The notes under the pieces were generated by a model. It did no database searches. It worked only from the letters and a program-made list of their open reading frames with translations, and was not told the origin of the DNA. This document shows, one piece after another, positions 10,153-19,134 of a DNA stretch of 64,000 nt. The translations under genes and the position numbers were made by a program. The stretch lies in contig NZ_JBFEFI010000002.1 of the NCBI RefSeq assembly GCF_040717535.1, forward strand, positions 248,001 through 312,000, given 5' to 3'. The DNA is from Thalassoglobus sp. JC818 (GTDB lineage Bacteria; Planctomycetota; Planctomycetia; Planctomycetales; Planctomycetaceae). Position 1 is the stretch's first letter. Every line of letters begins with the position of its first letter.

Positions 10153-12104
10153 ACATCTTTATCGCTGCCGCCGGACTTGGTCTGGTGATCTTCTTCCACG
10201 AGCTCGGCCACTTCCTCGTTGCGAAGTGGTGCGGAGTTTACGTGGAACGCTTCAGTATCGGATTCGGTCAGCCAATCCTCGCCAAAAAGTGGGGTGAGAC
10301 CGAATACTGGCTGGGCTGGGCTCCTTTCGGGGGCTACGTCAAAATGCTCGGACAGGATGACATGGACCCGGGGCAAATGACTGACGATCAGATCAGTGCT
10401 GATCCCCGATCCTATACGTCAAAGACAGTCCCGCAGCGGATGGCAATTATTTCCGCCGGGGTGATCATGAACATCATCACCGGGTTTCTGTTCTTCGCAA
10501 TCGCATTTAACAGCGGCGTTGAAACAACTGATCGTGTGATTGGGCACGTGCAAGTTGGAATGCCGGGATGGCAACACGGAATTCGTTCCGGGGACACAAT
10601 TACTGCGATCAACGGACGACAGGTGTCTAACTTTGAAGACCTGTTGCGCGGAACTGCTCTTTCTCGTGGACCGATTCGCTTGGAAGGTTTTCACTCGGAT
10701 GGAGAAACGTTCGACATCGAGCTTGAACCATCAGCGAACGGAATCGTCCGTCAAATCGGAATTGGTCAGGCTCGCAGCCTCGAGGTTCTTCCCGTTCCTG
10801 ATCCGAAAGCGATTCCCTATGTCTTCCCGGGAACCGCTGCTTCTCGAGCAGAGTTTGAGCCGGGGGACATTATCTCAGCCGTTGACGGAGTCGTGATCAA
10901 AGAGTTCAGCGAGCTCGACAAGATTCTCAATGAGAAAGCAGACGAGGCGTTGGGGCTGACAGTCAAACGCAAGAGTGAAGGTGGCGACACTAAAGAAGTC
11001 CAGGTCAACTTGCCAGCTGAACAGTTTCTCGGTTTGGGACTTCGCATGGGGATGGGAAAAATCGAAGCCATTCAGCTTGGCTCCGCTGCTGCTGAAGCCG
11101 GTCTGAAGAAGGGCGATCTCATCGCCAAAGTCGACGGTCTGGACGTCGGCCACGATATCGATCCTGTTCGACTCACAGAATACTTCTCCGAGCATGCCGG
11201 CGAAGAGGTGGAAGTGACCATTTCCCGCGAAGTTTCCGGAGGGGCGCCTCAGGAACTCGTGTTGACTCTGACTCCAAGCGACCGGGCTCCGTGGGCAGAA
11301 CCACCATTATCAGAAGGGGCTCCCCTTTCTGTTCCGAGCATTGGTGTCGCTTTTCATCTCGTTCCGAATGTTTTCTCAGTCGATGAAGATGGTCCCGCAG
11401 CTGGTCAGGGAATCAAACCACGCGATACCATTCACAAAGTGACTCTCATTAGAGCTCCCGGAACGGAGCAGGATGCCCGAACGGACACGCGGTTCGAGAT
11501 TCCGATCCAAGACAAGAACTGGGCTTACGCGTTCTGGACGATTCAAGAATACACTCGCTCGCGAATCGTGGAACTCACGGTCAGTTCGCCCGAAGATTCG
11601 AACGAACACCGGGTTGTTGAAGTGACTCCGAAGGTCGTCGAAGACTGGTATCTTCCGACGACACGCGGACTTCGTTTGAACCAGAATTTGATTACTCTCA
11701 AGGCAGACAGCGTTCAAAACGCATTCGCAATGGCAGGACGTTACACCATTACCTCTATCGAAGACATTTACCTGACCCTCCGCGGGTTGTTGACCGGGGA
11801 TATCTCTCCTAAGGGGTTAAGCGGTCCGATCAATATCGCCAAGCTGGCCTATGGGTTCGCGGATTTGGGGATTGGGGACTTCCTGCGTTTTCTCGGACTG
11901 ATCAGTGTGAACCTGGCTGTGATCAACTTCCTGCCGATTCCAGTGCTCGATGGCGGTCACATGGTCTTTCTCATTTGGGAAGCTGTCACACGGAAAAAGC
12001 CCAGCGAGATGGTTGTTGCAACCGCCACTTACTTTGGAATGGCATTCGTCCTGGGTCTGATGATATTCGTGATCTATCTCGACCTGTTCGTTTCAAAAAT
12101 TTAA
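10098..12104 (+). CDS. rseP: RseP-type site-2 zinc metalloprotease, long form
   Basis: Intramembrane M50 protease, likely cleaving membrane-bound anti-sigma factors or signal peptides. I choose the TTG at 10098 because AGGAGG stands seven bases upstream at 10085-10090, giving 668 residues. A TTG at 10074 is the only longer option. The first membrane helix carries the zinc motif HELGH (residues 34-38). The last membrane section carries FLPIPVLDGGHMVFLIWE, whose LDG gives the third metal ligand. Between them are at least two PDZ-like domains (around VGMPGWQHGIRSGDTITAING and IQLGSAAAEAGLKKGDLIAKVDG), and a further region near residues 400-450 reads as a third. E. coli RseP has about 450 residues, so the periplasmic part is enlarged. 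Confidence 0.93.
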   Translation: MDTVVAATLALFSVSALLNIFIAAAGLGLVIFFHELGHFLVAKWCGVYVERFSIGFGQPILAKKWGETEYWLGWAPFGGYVKMLGQDDMDPGQMTDDQISADPRSYTSKTVPQRMAIISAGVIMNIITGFLFFAIAFNSGVETTDRVIGHVQVGMPGWQHGIRSGDTITAINGRQVSNFEDLLRGTALSRGPIRLEGFHSDGETFDIELEPSANGIVRQIGIGQARSLEVLPVPDPKAIPYVFPGTAASRAEFEPGDIISAVDGVVIKEFSELDKILNEKADEALGLTVKRKSEGGDTKEVQVNLPAEQFLGLGLRMGMGKIEAIQLGSAAAEAGLKKGDLIAKVDGLDVGHDIDPVRLTEYFSEHAGEEVEVTISREVSGGAPQELVLTLTPSDRAPWAEPPLSEGAPLSVPSIGVAFHLVPNVFSVDEDGPAAGQGIKPRDTIHKVTLIRAPGTEQDARTDTRFEIPIQDKNWAYAFWTIQEYTRSRIVELTVSSPEDSNEHRVVEVTPKVVEDWYLPTTRGLRLNQNLITLKADSVQNAFAMAGRYTITSIEDIYLTLRGLLTGDISPKGLSGPINIAKLAYGFADLGIGDFLRFLGLISVNLAVINFLPIPVLDGGHMVFLIWEAVTRKKPSEMVVATATYFGMAFVLGLMIFVIYLDLFVSKI

Positions 12105-12116
12105 GCCGGAAGAGCG

Positions 12117-13541
12117 TCACTCGTGAGGTTCGTTCGGGGCGACCTGAACAAGTTCATTTCTGAGCTGTTCAACGGCTTCTGAATATTGATTGGACCCGAT
12201 GAGATTCTCCATCTCATTCGGGTCTTTTTCGTGGTCATAGAGTTCAGTCGCTGTGACGTTTCCGGTTCTCCAGTCACGCCATTCGGTGTAGCGGAATCTT
12301 CCATCGGTGACAGAGTAACCCATCTGTTCGGGAACTGCTTTAAAGTAAGCCGGACGAGGATGTTGCGTGATCGCGACCTTCTTCACCGATGTTGAAGGAT
12401 CTTTCATCATAGGAACAAGGCTTTCGCCTTCGATGTCAACATCCGGAAGCCCACACAGCTCAGCGAGAGTCGGGCTGAGGTCAATCAGTTCGACTACAGA
12501 GCTCGTGCGATTGTCTTCAGGAAAACCCGGGGCGGAGATCAACAGCGGAACTCGAGCGTCCAACTCAAAGCACGACGTCTTACACCACAAGCTGTGTTGC
12601 CCCAAATGGAATCCGTGATCGGACCAGAAGACGACGATCGTCTTATCTCGCAGCCCAGTTTCTTCGAGTGTCTTCAACAGCTTGCCGACTTGATCATCAA
12701 GATAGCTGATGCTTGCGTAATAACCGTGCCAAAGTAAACGGCGTTCTTCGGCGGACATGTTCTGAGGATCAGGACCGTAGCCTTTGAGTTCTCGTGAATC
12801 GTGAAGCGCAATCTCGGGAACATTACTGGGTGGAGCGAAACGATCGGGGAGAGTGAGGCTGTCTCGCTGGTACCGATCCCAATATTTCTTCGGTGCAAGA
12901 AACGGAAGATGCGGACGCCAGAAACCGACAGCCAGAAAGAATGGCTCATCGGAAAACTCTCTCAGTTGTTGACAGGCTAGGTCAGCGATTTTTCCGTCGC
13001 GATAAGTTTCATCCGGAAGGTCTTCGCTTTCGTGAGCTCCCAGCTTTGATCCCGGTTTCTTCCCTTCGGGGATGATTGCGTAAGTGTCAGAATGTCGTCC
13101 TGCATTCAGCATCGAAGGGACCGACCAGGATGGTTCATCGTCAAGGTCTCCCATGTTGTGAAACATTTTCCCGATGCAGCGCGTGAAGTACCCATTGTTT
13201 TTGAATCGTTGTGGGATGGTCACAGCATCAGGCTGGGCGGTGCGGAAGTCCGTGCGAAGATCGTAGACGGAAATGGTGTCAGGTCGAAGTCCGGACATCA
13301 ACGAGGCTCGCGAAGGATTGCACACTGCTTGCTGGCAATAAGCGTTCTCGAAGAGTGTTCCGCTCGAAGCGAGACGGTCGAGATGTGGCGATGAGACGTC
13401 CTGGTTTCCGTAACACCCGAGGCTGCAATTGAGATCATCCGCTGCGATGAAGAGCACATTCCATTGATCGGCTGACTCTGAAGTTCGAGAGGCTGCACAG
13501 AGCAGGACAGCCACGAACAGGCTCTTTAGAAGAATTCTCAT
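12117..13541 (-). CDS. Sulfatase, iduronate-2-sulfatase-like, secreted
   Basis: Predicted periplasmic type I sulfatase that hydrolyses sulfate esters, probably on algal or other polysaccharides. The start at ATG 13541 gives a clean signal peptide (MRILLKSLFVAVLLCAASRT) and 474 residues. A longer in-frame start at 13604 is unlikely. Metal-binding motif: FIAADDLN near residue 35. The formylglycine signature is C74-N-P-S-R78, the Cys type, which needs a formylglycine-generating enzyme encoded elsewhere. Later motifs, HGFHLGQHSLWCKTSCFE and WRPHLPFLAPKKYWDRY, resemble iduronate-2-sulfatases. Substrate is not predictable from sequence alone. It converges on rseP and diverges from the PQQ dehydrogenase gene. 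Confidence 0.93.
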   Translation of the reverse strand: MRILLKSLFVAVLLCAASRTSESADQWNVLFIAADDLNCSLGCYGNQDVSSPHLDRLASSGTLFENAYCQQAVCNPSRASLMSGLRPDTISVYDLRTDFRTAQPDAVTIPQRFKNNGYFTRCIGKMFHNMGDLDDEPSWSVPSMLNAGRHSDTYAIIPEGKKPGSKLGAHESEDLPDETYRDGKIADLACQQLREFSDEPFFLAVGFWRPHLPFLAPKKYWDRYQRDSLTLPDRFAPPSNVPEIALHDSRELKGYGPDPQNMSAEERRLLWHGYYASISYLDDQVGKLLKTLEETGLRDKTIVVFWSDHGFHLGQHSLWCKTSCFELDARVPLLISAPGFPEDNRTSSVVELIDLSPTLAELCGLPDVDIEGESLVPMMKDPSTSVKKVAITQHPRPAYFKAVPEQMGYSVTDGRFRYTEWRDWRTGNVTATELYDHEKDPNEMENLIGSNQYSEAVEQLRNELVQVAPNEPHE

Positions 13542-13917
13542 GAGGCGCTTTCTGTCAAAGGTGTCAGACGTCAATGAAGCATCGTGCGCCTTATCATCAC
13601 ACAACTATTCCGACCATGCAAACTGACGCCATCGACTCAGCGTGATCGCTCGGTGAGATCTTTCGATCAACGGGCTGCAGAGAGATCGTTGAGTGGTAAG
13701 AGGAAGTCTCTGATTTCAAATTGAGACTTCGCGTTTCGGTTGATGTGAGAGCTTATCGATTTCCGGTTTTTCAGCGAACGTGCTGCTGGCTGAATTGATG
13801 TGACAGGCTGTGACACTCGATGATGTTCAGACTGACAGAACTGGTCAGAAACTCGGAGAGGCCCCTTTCTGTCAGTGGATGCAGGAATCATTTCAATACC
13901 GATCGGGTGAATCAGAC
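13542..13917. other. Divergent intergenic region, sulfatase / PQQ dehydrogenase
   Basis: This stretch separates two divergently transcribed secreted enzymes, so it should hold both promoters. In-frame upstream extensions of both genes exist but carry no recognisable protein features. I see no clear operator or terminator in it. Confidence 0.5.
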
Positions 13918-15807
13918 ATGCGCTCTATCTTGATAGTGATGTCAGTCGTGGCGATGCTTGCAGCGAGGCCAGTGGATCTTTTCGGAGATCTACCATCGGG
14001 CGCGAACTGGGAAACGGTCGGTGGTGACCGCGGTTGTCAGAGGTACTCGACTCTTTCGCAGATCAATCGCGAGAACGTTGACCAGCTTGAAGTGGCATGG
14101 GTCTACCACACGGGAGAACTTGATCGCGAGCGAAAGAAGACGATCGAATGCACTCCACTCATCATCGATGGAGTGATGTATCTCTCGACGGGTTACCTGA
14201 GAGTCGTTGCATTGAATGCAGAAACAGGCGAGCAACTTTGGGAGTTCGATCCATTCGAAAGTCATGCTCCTGCTGGCCCGCTTGCGTCGGGTGGAGTGAA
14301 TCGAGGTTTGGCCTGGTGGAGTGACCAGAAGCCTGGTGGAGAGCGACGAATCCTACATGGCACGTCTGACGGAAGGTTATTCTCAATCGATTCCAAAACG
14401 GGAAAACTCGATCCCGGGTTTGGAGAGAACGGAATCAAAGATCTTCGAGAAGACTTTGAAGAGGACCTTTCTAAAATGGCCTACGGTCCGACTTCGGCAC
14501 CGGCTGTTTGTGGAGACATCGTTTTTCTCGGTGTCTCGAATGGAGAAGGGCCGAGCATCGCTGCGCCGGGGGACATTCGAGCATTCGACGTTCGAACCGG
14601 TCGTCAGCTGTGGAGATTTCATACCGTTCCGCGTCCCGGAGAAAAAGGACACGAGACTTGGGAAGGGGATTCGTGGAAGTACCGAGGAGGGGCGAACGCC
14701 TGGGGCGGATTGAGCGTGGACACCGAGAGGAATCTCGTCTTCGCAGGCTTGGGCTCAGCTGCTTTCGACTTCTACGGAGGAGATCGCCACGGAGAAAACT
14801 TGTACGCGAACTCAACGATCGCGCTCGATGCTTTCAGTGGAGAACTGAAGTGGCACTTTCAAACGTTGCGTCACGATCTGTGGGATCATGATCTCCCCGT
14901 CTATCCAAATCTCGTCACAGTCACTCACGATGGAAAACAAATTCCGGCAGTCGCACAGGTAACGAAGACGGGATTTGTTTACCTCTTCAATCGGGAGTCC
15001 GGAGAACCGTTGTTTGAAATCGAAGATCGACCGGTTCCGCAGTCTGATGTTCCCGGTGAGCAGGCTTGGCCGACACAACCGATTCCGGTGAAGCCGCCGC
15101 CGTTTTCGGTTCAGCACTTTGATGAGTCCAACGTGACCGACATCGGCGAAGCGAATCGAGAATATGTGCTGAAGGAACTTAAGAAGATCAAAACCGGACC
15201 TGCTTTCAGTCCGCCGAGTTTACAGGGGACCGTTGTCATTCCCGGATTTCACGGAGGAGCGAACTGGTCGGGAGCCAGCTTCGATCCGGAAACGGGCGTT
15301 CTCTATGTCAACTCAAACAACGTTCCCAACGTGATGACGCTCGTCGAATCTCCACCGGGAGCGAAATACAAGTATGGTCATCGCGGCTACATTCAGATTC
15401 GCGACCAGGAAGGCTATCCCGCGATCAAGCCGCCTTGGGGGGTGTTGACGGCGATCGATCTGAATCAAGGCGAGTTCGTCTGGCAGGTTCCGCTCGGGGA
15501 ATACGCAGAACTGACAGAAAGAGGCATCCCTCAAACTGGAACGGAAACCTTCGGCGGAACGATTGTCACAGATGGCGGTCTCGTCTTCATTGGGGGAACA
15601 AAGGACGAGAAGTTTCGAGCTTTCGACAAGTCGACAGGCAAAGTGCTCTGGGAACATCAACTCCCAGCTGGGGGGTATGCGACTCCATCAACTTACGAAG
15701 TCAATGGTCGACAATACGTCGTCATCGCAGCTGGCGGAGCAGGCAAACTGGGAACGAGGGCAGGGGATGCCTTTGTCGTCTTCGCGCTTCCCGAAGGAGG
15801 GAATTAA
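13918..15807 (+). CDS. PQQ-dependent dehydrogenase-like beta-propeller protein
   Basis: Predicted periplasmic quinoprotein of the membrane-type glucose/alcohol dehydrogenase superfamily. The start ATG 13918 opens a signal peptide (MRSILIVMSVVAMLAARP) and gives 629 residues. Family motifs include WETVGGDRGCQRYSTLSQIN, the blade repeats ALNAETGEQLWEFDP and AFDVRTGRQLWRFHTVPRPG, HDLWDHDLP, and the C-terminal GGTIVTDGGLVFIGGTKDEK and VVIAAGGAGKLGTRAGDAFV. There is no CxxCH haem motif and no membrane anchor helix region, so electrons must go to a separate carrier if it is an active dehydrogenase. The overall pattern resembles the soluble part of quinoprotein glucose dehydrogenase. The substrate is unknown. 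Confidence 0.88.
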   Translation: MRSILIVMSVVAMLAARPVDLFGDLPSGANWETVGGDRGCQRYSTLSQINRENVDQLEVAWVYHTGELDRERKKTIECTPLIIDGVMYLSTGYLRVVALNAETGEQLWEFDPFESHAPAGPLASGGVNRGLAWWSDQKPGGERRILHGTSDGRLFSIDSKTGKLDPGFGENGIKDLREDFEEDLSKMAYGPTSAPAVCGDIVFLGVSNGEGPSIAAPGDIRAFDVRTGRQLWRFHTVPRPGEKGHETWEGDSWKYRGGANAWGGLSVDTERNLVFAGLGSAAFDFYGGDRHGENLYANSTIALDAFSGELKWHFQTLRHDLWDHDLPVYPNLVTVTHDGKQIPAVAQVTKTGFVYLFNRESGEPLFEIEDRPVPQSDVPGEQAWPTQPIPVKPPPFSVQHFDESNVTDIGEANREYVLKELKKIKTGPAFSPPSLQGTVVIPGFHGGANWSGASFDPETGVLYVNSNNVPNVMTLVESPPGAKYKYGHRGYIQIRDQEGYPAIKPPWGVLTAIDLNQGEFVWQVPLGEYAELTERGIPQTGTETFGGTIVTDGGLVFIGGTKDEKFRAFDKSTGKVLWEHQLPAGGYATPSTYEVNGRQYVVIAAGGAGKLGTRAGDAFVVFALPEGGN

Positions 15808-15848
15808 TTCGGTAAGCACTCAGTAACCTTCACTCTCGTTCTCAAGAC

Positions 15849-16949
15849 TTAGGCTGCAGCGCTGTCAGATCCGTCGGCTGAATCGGCGGAGTAGAACTTG
15901 AGAAGTGCTGAAGGACCGACTCTGCCTTCTTTCGTTCCGTCCCAGCAGTGCGATTCGACGCATTCCAGAACAGTTTCTGCGACACGCAAGGCTGCCAAGG
16001 CATCGCGGCCATTCACAATCGGACGATGACGATGGCGAACAGCGTCGATGAACGAAGTCAGTTCCGCCGTCAGCGCATCATCGTTTGAAGCTTGGACTTC
16101 TTGAGGCTCGATGAACGTTCCGAAGACCTGTGTTTTCAATTCGTCGATCGTTCGTTCGCCAGATTGGGCGAGGTCGAATGGGAACTGACCCGATTGCATC
16201 ATCGGCGTTGGTGAGAACTTCTTGACGATGCGGGTTGTCAAATCTGCGGTGGCGCATCCGGTCTCGGACCAGCACTGAATGTTTCGTGATGGAGTCGGCG
16301 AAACGCGGTTGACCGTCAGGTCGGCGATACATCCATTCGGGAAGTAAAGCCGCGCCTGTACAGCATCTTCCCGACCTCCCACGAGTGAAGCTCCGAAGGC
16401 TTCGACGCGGGTTGGCATTTCCTGTGTCAGTGACAGGCAAAGTTCGATGTCGTGAATCATCAGGTCGTGCACGACTCCGATATCCATCGAGCGAAATGCG
16501 TATGGGCTGACGCGTTCTGTTCGAATGTATTTTGGTTCCCCGGTCCAGTCTGCGATTTCCTGGAAGGCGGGATTGAAGCGTTCGATGTGGCCCACTTGAA
16601 GAGGAATCGAGTGCTCATCAGCAAGGCGGACGAGTGCTTCTCCATCTTCAACATTGCCAGCCAGCGGCTTCTCCATGAGGACGGGAACATCCTTGGAGAG
16701 AAAATCTCCGCCGACCTGTTTGTGAAGAAAGGTTGGAACGACGACCGAAACTGCATCGACGGATTTAATGAGAGTGCGGTAGTCGTTGGTCCAATTGCAA
16801 CCACACGATTCTGCGACAGACCGTCCTTGTTTCTCATTCGGGTCGGCAACGGCGATTAGCTCGACCCCTTCCATTTCGGAAAGGATTCGTGCGTGATGTC
16901 GACCGAGTGCGCCGACTCCAATCACGGCAAGTTTCAGTGTCCCATTCAT
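15849..16949 (-). CDS. Gfo/Idh/MocA oxidoreductase beside lpxA
   Basis: NAD(P)-dependent sugar oxidoreductase of 366 residues. The Rossmann motif is LAVIGVGALGRHHARILSE. The EKPLA signature appears as VLMEKPLAGN, and the C-terminal domain holds VGHIERFNPAF and DIGVVHDLMIHDIELCLSL. It lies 157 bases downstream of lpxA on the same strand, after lpxC and a Skp-like gene. In Acidithiobacillus and Leptospira a Gfo/Idh/MocA enzyme near lpxA (GnnA) oxidises the 3-position of UDP-GlcNAc so that GnnB can aminate it, giving amide-linked lipid A. The VGHIERFNPA and DLMIHDI motifs and the position make a GnnA-type role plausible. No gnnB-like aminotransferase is in the window, so this is inference. Confidence 0.85.
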   Translation of the reverse strand: MNGTLKLAVIGVGALGRHHARILSEMEGVELIAVADPNEKQGRSVAESCGCNWTNDYRTLIKSVDAVSVVVPTFLHKQVGGDFLSKDVPVLMEKPLAGNVEDGEALVRLADEHSIPLQVGHIERFNPAFQEIADWTGEPKYIRTERVSPYAFRSMDIGVVHDLMIHDIELCLSLTQEMPTRVEAFGASLVGGREDAVQARLYFPNGCIADLTVNRVSPTPSRNIQCWSETGCATADLTTRIVKKFSPTPMMQSGQFPFDLAQSGERTIDELKTQVFGTFIEPQEVQASNDDALTAELTSFIDAVRHRHRPIVNGRDALAALRVAETVLECVESHCWDGTKEGRVGPSALLKFYSADSADGSDSAAA

Positions 16950-17106
16950 GTCTTCGCTAACTTCGTGAGTGTTGTGTGTTTGTCAATCGAGAGCAACTTG
17001 CTCTTCTCAGTACGTTGGCTTGTTCTGTTCGTTCCGGCGGGTCGGACGGGCAGTGTGAGGCCGCTGTCTTATTGAGCGATGACTCGAAAGTGGCCCGGCA
17101 CACGGC

Positions 17107-17967
17107 TCAAGCGGATTTCTTCGCCGCAGTTTCCTTGGATTCAACGAGAGGTGTTGTTCGGGCAGCTTCGCGGGCACGACCCATGCGGCCAGCACGTTGT
17201 TGTTCAATCGCTGACAGCAGCGTGATCAATTCAATCGGGAAGATGCCCTGTAATTCCGTTTCGAAGTGTTCGCGGACAACTTTGAGTGATTTGTGCTCCC
17301 GGTAGAGCATTCGCTGAGCATGTCGAATGACGCGGATGGACTCATCCGGGATTCCGGCTCGTTTCATGCCGATCAGATTGACAGTCTTAATCTCTGGGTT
17401 GTCACTTCCTGCTGCCAGCATGAACGGAGGAACATCGGTCGGAACTCGACAGCCTCCGCTGACGAAGGCGAGTGTTCCAATCGTCGCGAAGTGATGAACA
17501 ACCGAATTGCCTGAGACAATTGCCCGGTCGTGAACATGAACGTGTCCGCCGAGGAGCACTCCATTCACGAGCATCGCGTGATCATAAATTCGACAGTTGT
17601 GCGCAACGTGAGAGTTCGACATCAACAGGTTGTGGTTGCCGATGCGGGTAACGCCATCTTCTTTCTCTGCACCGCGATTCACAGTAACGCCTTCGCGCAG
17701 CTGATTGTGATTTCCGATGACGACTTCAGTCGGGGCATTCCCGCGATAGCTGTAATCTTGCGGTTCAGCGCCGATGACGCAGTTTTGCCAGAAGCGGTTG
17801 TCACTCCCGACCGTGGTTTTTCCGGTCAACGTGACGTGACTCTCGAGAACGGTTCGATCACCAATCGAAACATCCGGTCCCACGAAGCAGAATGGACCGA
17901 TCTGAACGTCCTGCCCGATTTGTGCTTTCGGGTCGACATGAGCGAGATGAGAGATCTGTGTAGACAT
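17107..17967 (-). CDS. lpxA: UDP-GlcNAc O-acyltransferase (LpxA)
   Basis: First step of lipid A synthesis: transfer of a 3-hydroxyacyl chain from ACP to UDP-GlcNAc. The start ATG 17967 has AGGA eight bases upstream and gives 286 residues. A TTG six bases further upstream is less likely. The N-terminal two thirds are left-handed beta-helix hexapeptide repeats (HVDPKAQIGQDVQIGPFCFV onward). The catalytic region SNSHVAHNC keeps both histidines that are spaced as His122 and His125 of E. coli. Later come LGGHVHVHDRAIVSGNSVVH and a C-terminal helical domain starting near IGMKRAGIPDESIRVI. The last 25 or so residues (RAREAARTTPLVESKETAAK) extend past the usual end. It follows lpxC by about 30 bases, so co-transcription is likely. 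Confidence 0.95.
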   Translation of the reverse strand: MSTQISHLAHVDPKAQIGQDVQIGPFCFVGPDVSIGDRTVLESHVTLTGKTTVGSDNRFWQNCVIGAEPQDYSYRGNAPTEVVIGNHNQLREGVTVNRGAEKEDGVTRIGNHNLLMSNSHVAHNCRIYDHAMLVNGVLLGGHVHVHDRAIVSGNSVVHHFATIGTLAFVSGGCRVPTDVPPFMLAAGSDNPEIKTVNLIGMKRAGIPDESIRVIRHAQRMLYREHKSLKVVREHFETELQGIFPIELITLLSAIEQQRAGRMGRAREAARTTPLVESKETAAKKSA

Positions 17968-17998
17968 TGTCAACGTCCTGTTTGTGGGTGAGCGATCG

Positions 17999-18931
17999 TC
18001 ATCCGGCAGCGTTCATTGGGGTGAAAGGAGCGGGTCGATTCTGGGGGTGTGGGAAAGTCGATTGTTGAGGGTTGAGCGCGAGAGCCTGTTTTCGAATGGC
18101 TCGAATCATCGCGTGGTTCAGTCGATGACCTGAGCGGGTTGCCACAAACCGACCGGCGAGATCGCATCCCAACAGAGCAAAATCGCCAATGCAGTCGAGA
18201 ATTTTGTGGCGGGCGCACTCGTTCTCGAATCGCAGCGAATTCTCAACGATGCCGTCCTCTCCGAAAACGAGCACATTTTGCGGAGTTGATCGTTTGCCGA
18301 TGCCTTGTTTCTGGAGTTCGCGAACTTCCGATTCCAGAACAAACGTGCGGCAACTGGCGATCTCCTGAATGAAGACCTCCGGAGTCAGCACAAAACTGTC
18401 TGACTGCTGTGAAATCGGACCGTCACCGTAGTCCAGCAGGAAACCGATTTCGTATTCACGCTGGCGAGGCGGTTGAGCGCCGATTCCGACAAAGTCGTCT
18501 TCGACAACCACGAGCGTCTCGGTCAGCTCGACGCAGGCACGCGAGACGTCCTGTTCGACGATGTCCGCAGACAGAAGTGCTTCGACAAATGCCTGACTCG
18601 ATCCGTCACACGCAGGGGGTTCGGGTGCGTCGATGCGAACGAGGCAATTGTCGATTTGCAGCCCCGCCAGGGCTGCCATGACGTGCTCAATCACTTGCAC
18701 AGATCCGCCGGGGGACTGAATCATTGTGCATCGGGATTGAGGAACGACAAACTCAATCAGAGCGGGAATCGTCGCTGCTGAGGTGAGGTCTGTTCGTTCG
18801 AAAACGATTCCAACATCCGGGTCAGCTGGACAAAATTCCAGCGAAACGTCGATCCCTCCGAATAAACCATATCCGGAAACCTTCGCAGTGCGTGCGATCG
18901 TTCGTTGTCGTCGAGGGGGAGTGGCAAGCAC
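17999..18931 (-). CDS. lpxC: UDP-3-O-acyl-GlcNAc deacetylase (LpxC)
   Basis: Zinc enzyme committing the cell to lipid A synthesis. I choose GTG 18931 because AAGGA stands seven bases upstream and the protein then begins a few residues before the conserved RRQRTIARTAKVSGYGLF, as in E. coli. The TTG at 18964 would add 11 residues without a good ribosome-binding site. With this start the key residues are H83 (IEHVMAAL), H242 and D246 (ARHKILDCIGD) and H269 (SGHRLNHA). All four are offset by exactly +4 from E. coli H79, H238, D242 and H265, so the fold is almost gap-free. The protein has 310 residues. It sits between the Skp-like gene and lpxA. Confidence 0.96.
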   Translation of the reverse strand: MLATPPRRQRTIARTAKVSGYGLFGGIDVSLEFCPADPDVGIVFERTDLTSAATIPALIEFVVPQSRCTMIQSPGGSVQVIEHVMAALAGLQIDNCLVRIDAPEPPACDGSSQAFVEALLSADIVEQDVSRACVELTETLVVVEDDFVGIGAQPPRQREYEIGFLLDYGDGPISQQSDSFVLTPEVFIQEIASCRTFVLESEVRELQKQGIGKRSTPQNVLVFGEDGIVENSLRFENECARHKILDCIGDFALLGCDLAGRFVATRSGHRLNHAMIRAIRKQALALNPQQSTFPHPQNRPAPFTPMNAAG

Positions 18932-19134
18932 GAATTGATCCTTGGACCGGACAGGAGCATGCAAAAGCGGATCTCAAACTGTTTCTGACATGATTTGGGC
19001 TTTCTTCCGAAATCGCTGATCGGCGACTGAGAGTCAGAGGCACCCGATGTCAGAACTCATTTTGTGATCCCGGCAACTGTCAACCGGAGAGTTTTCAAAC
19101 ATCCATCGATTCAACGACAGTTTCGGAGCAGCAC

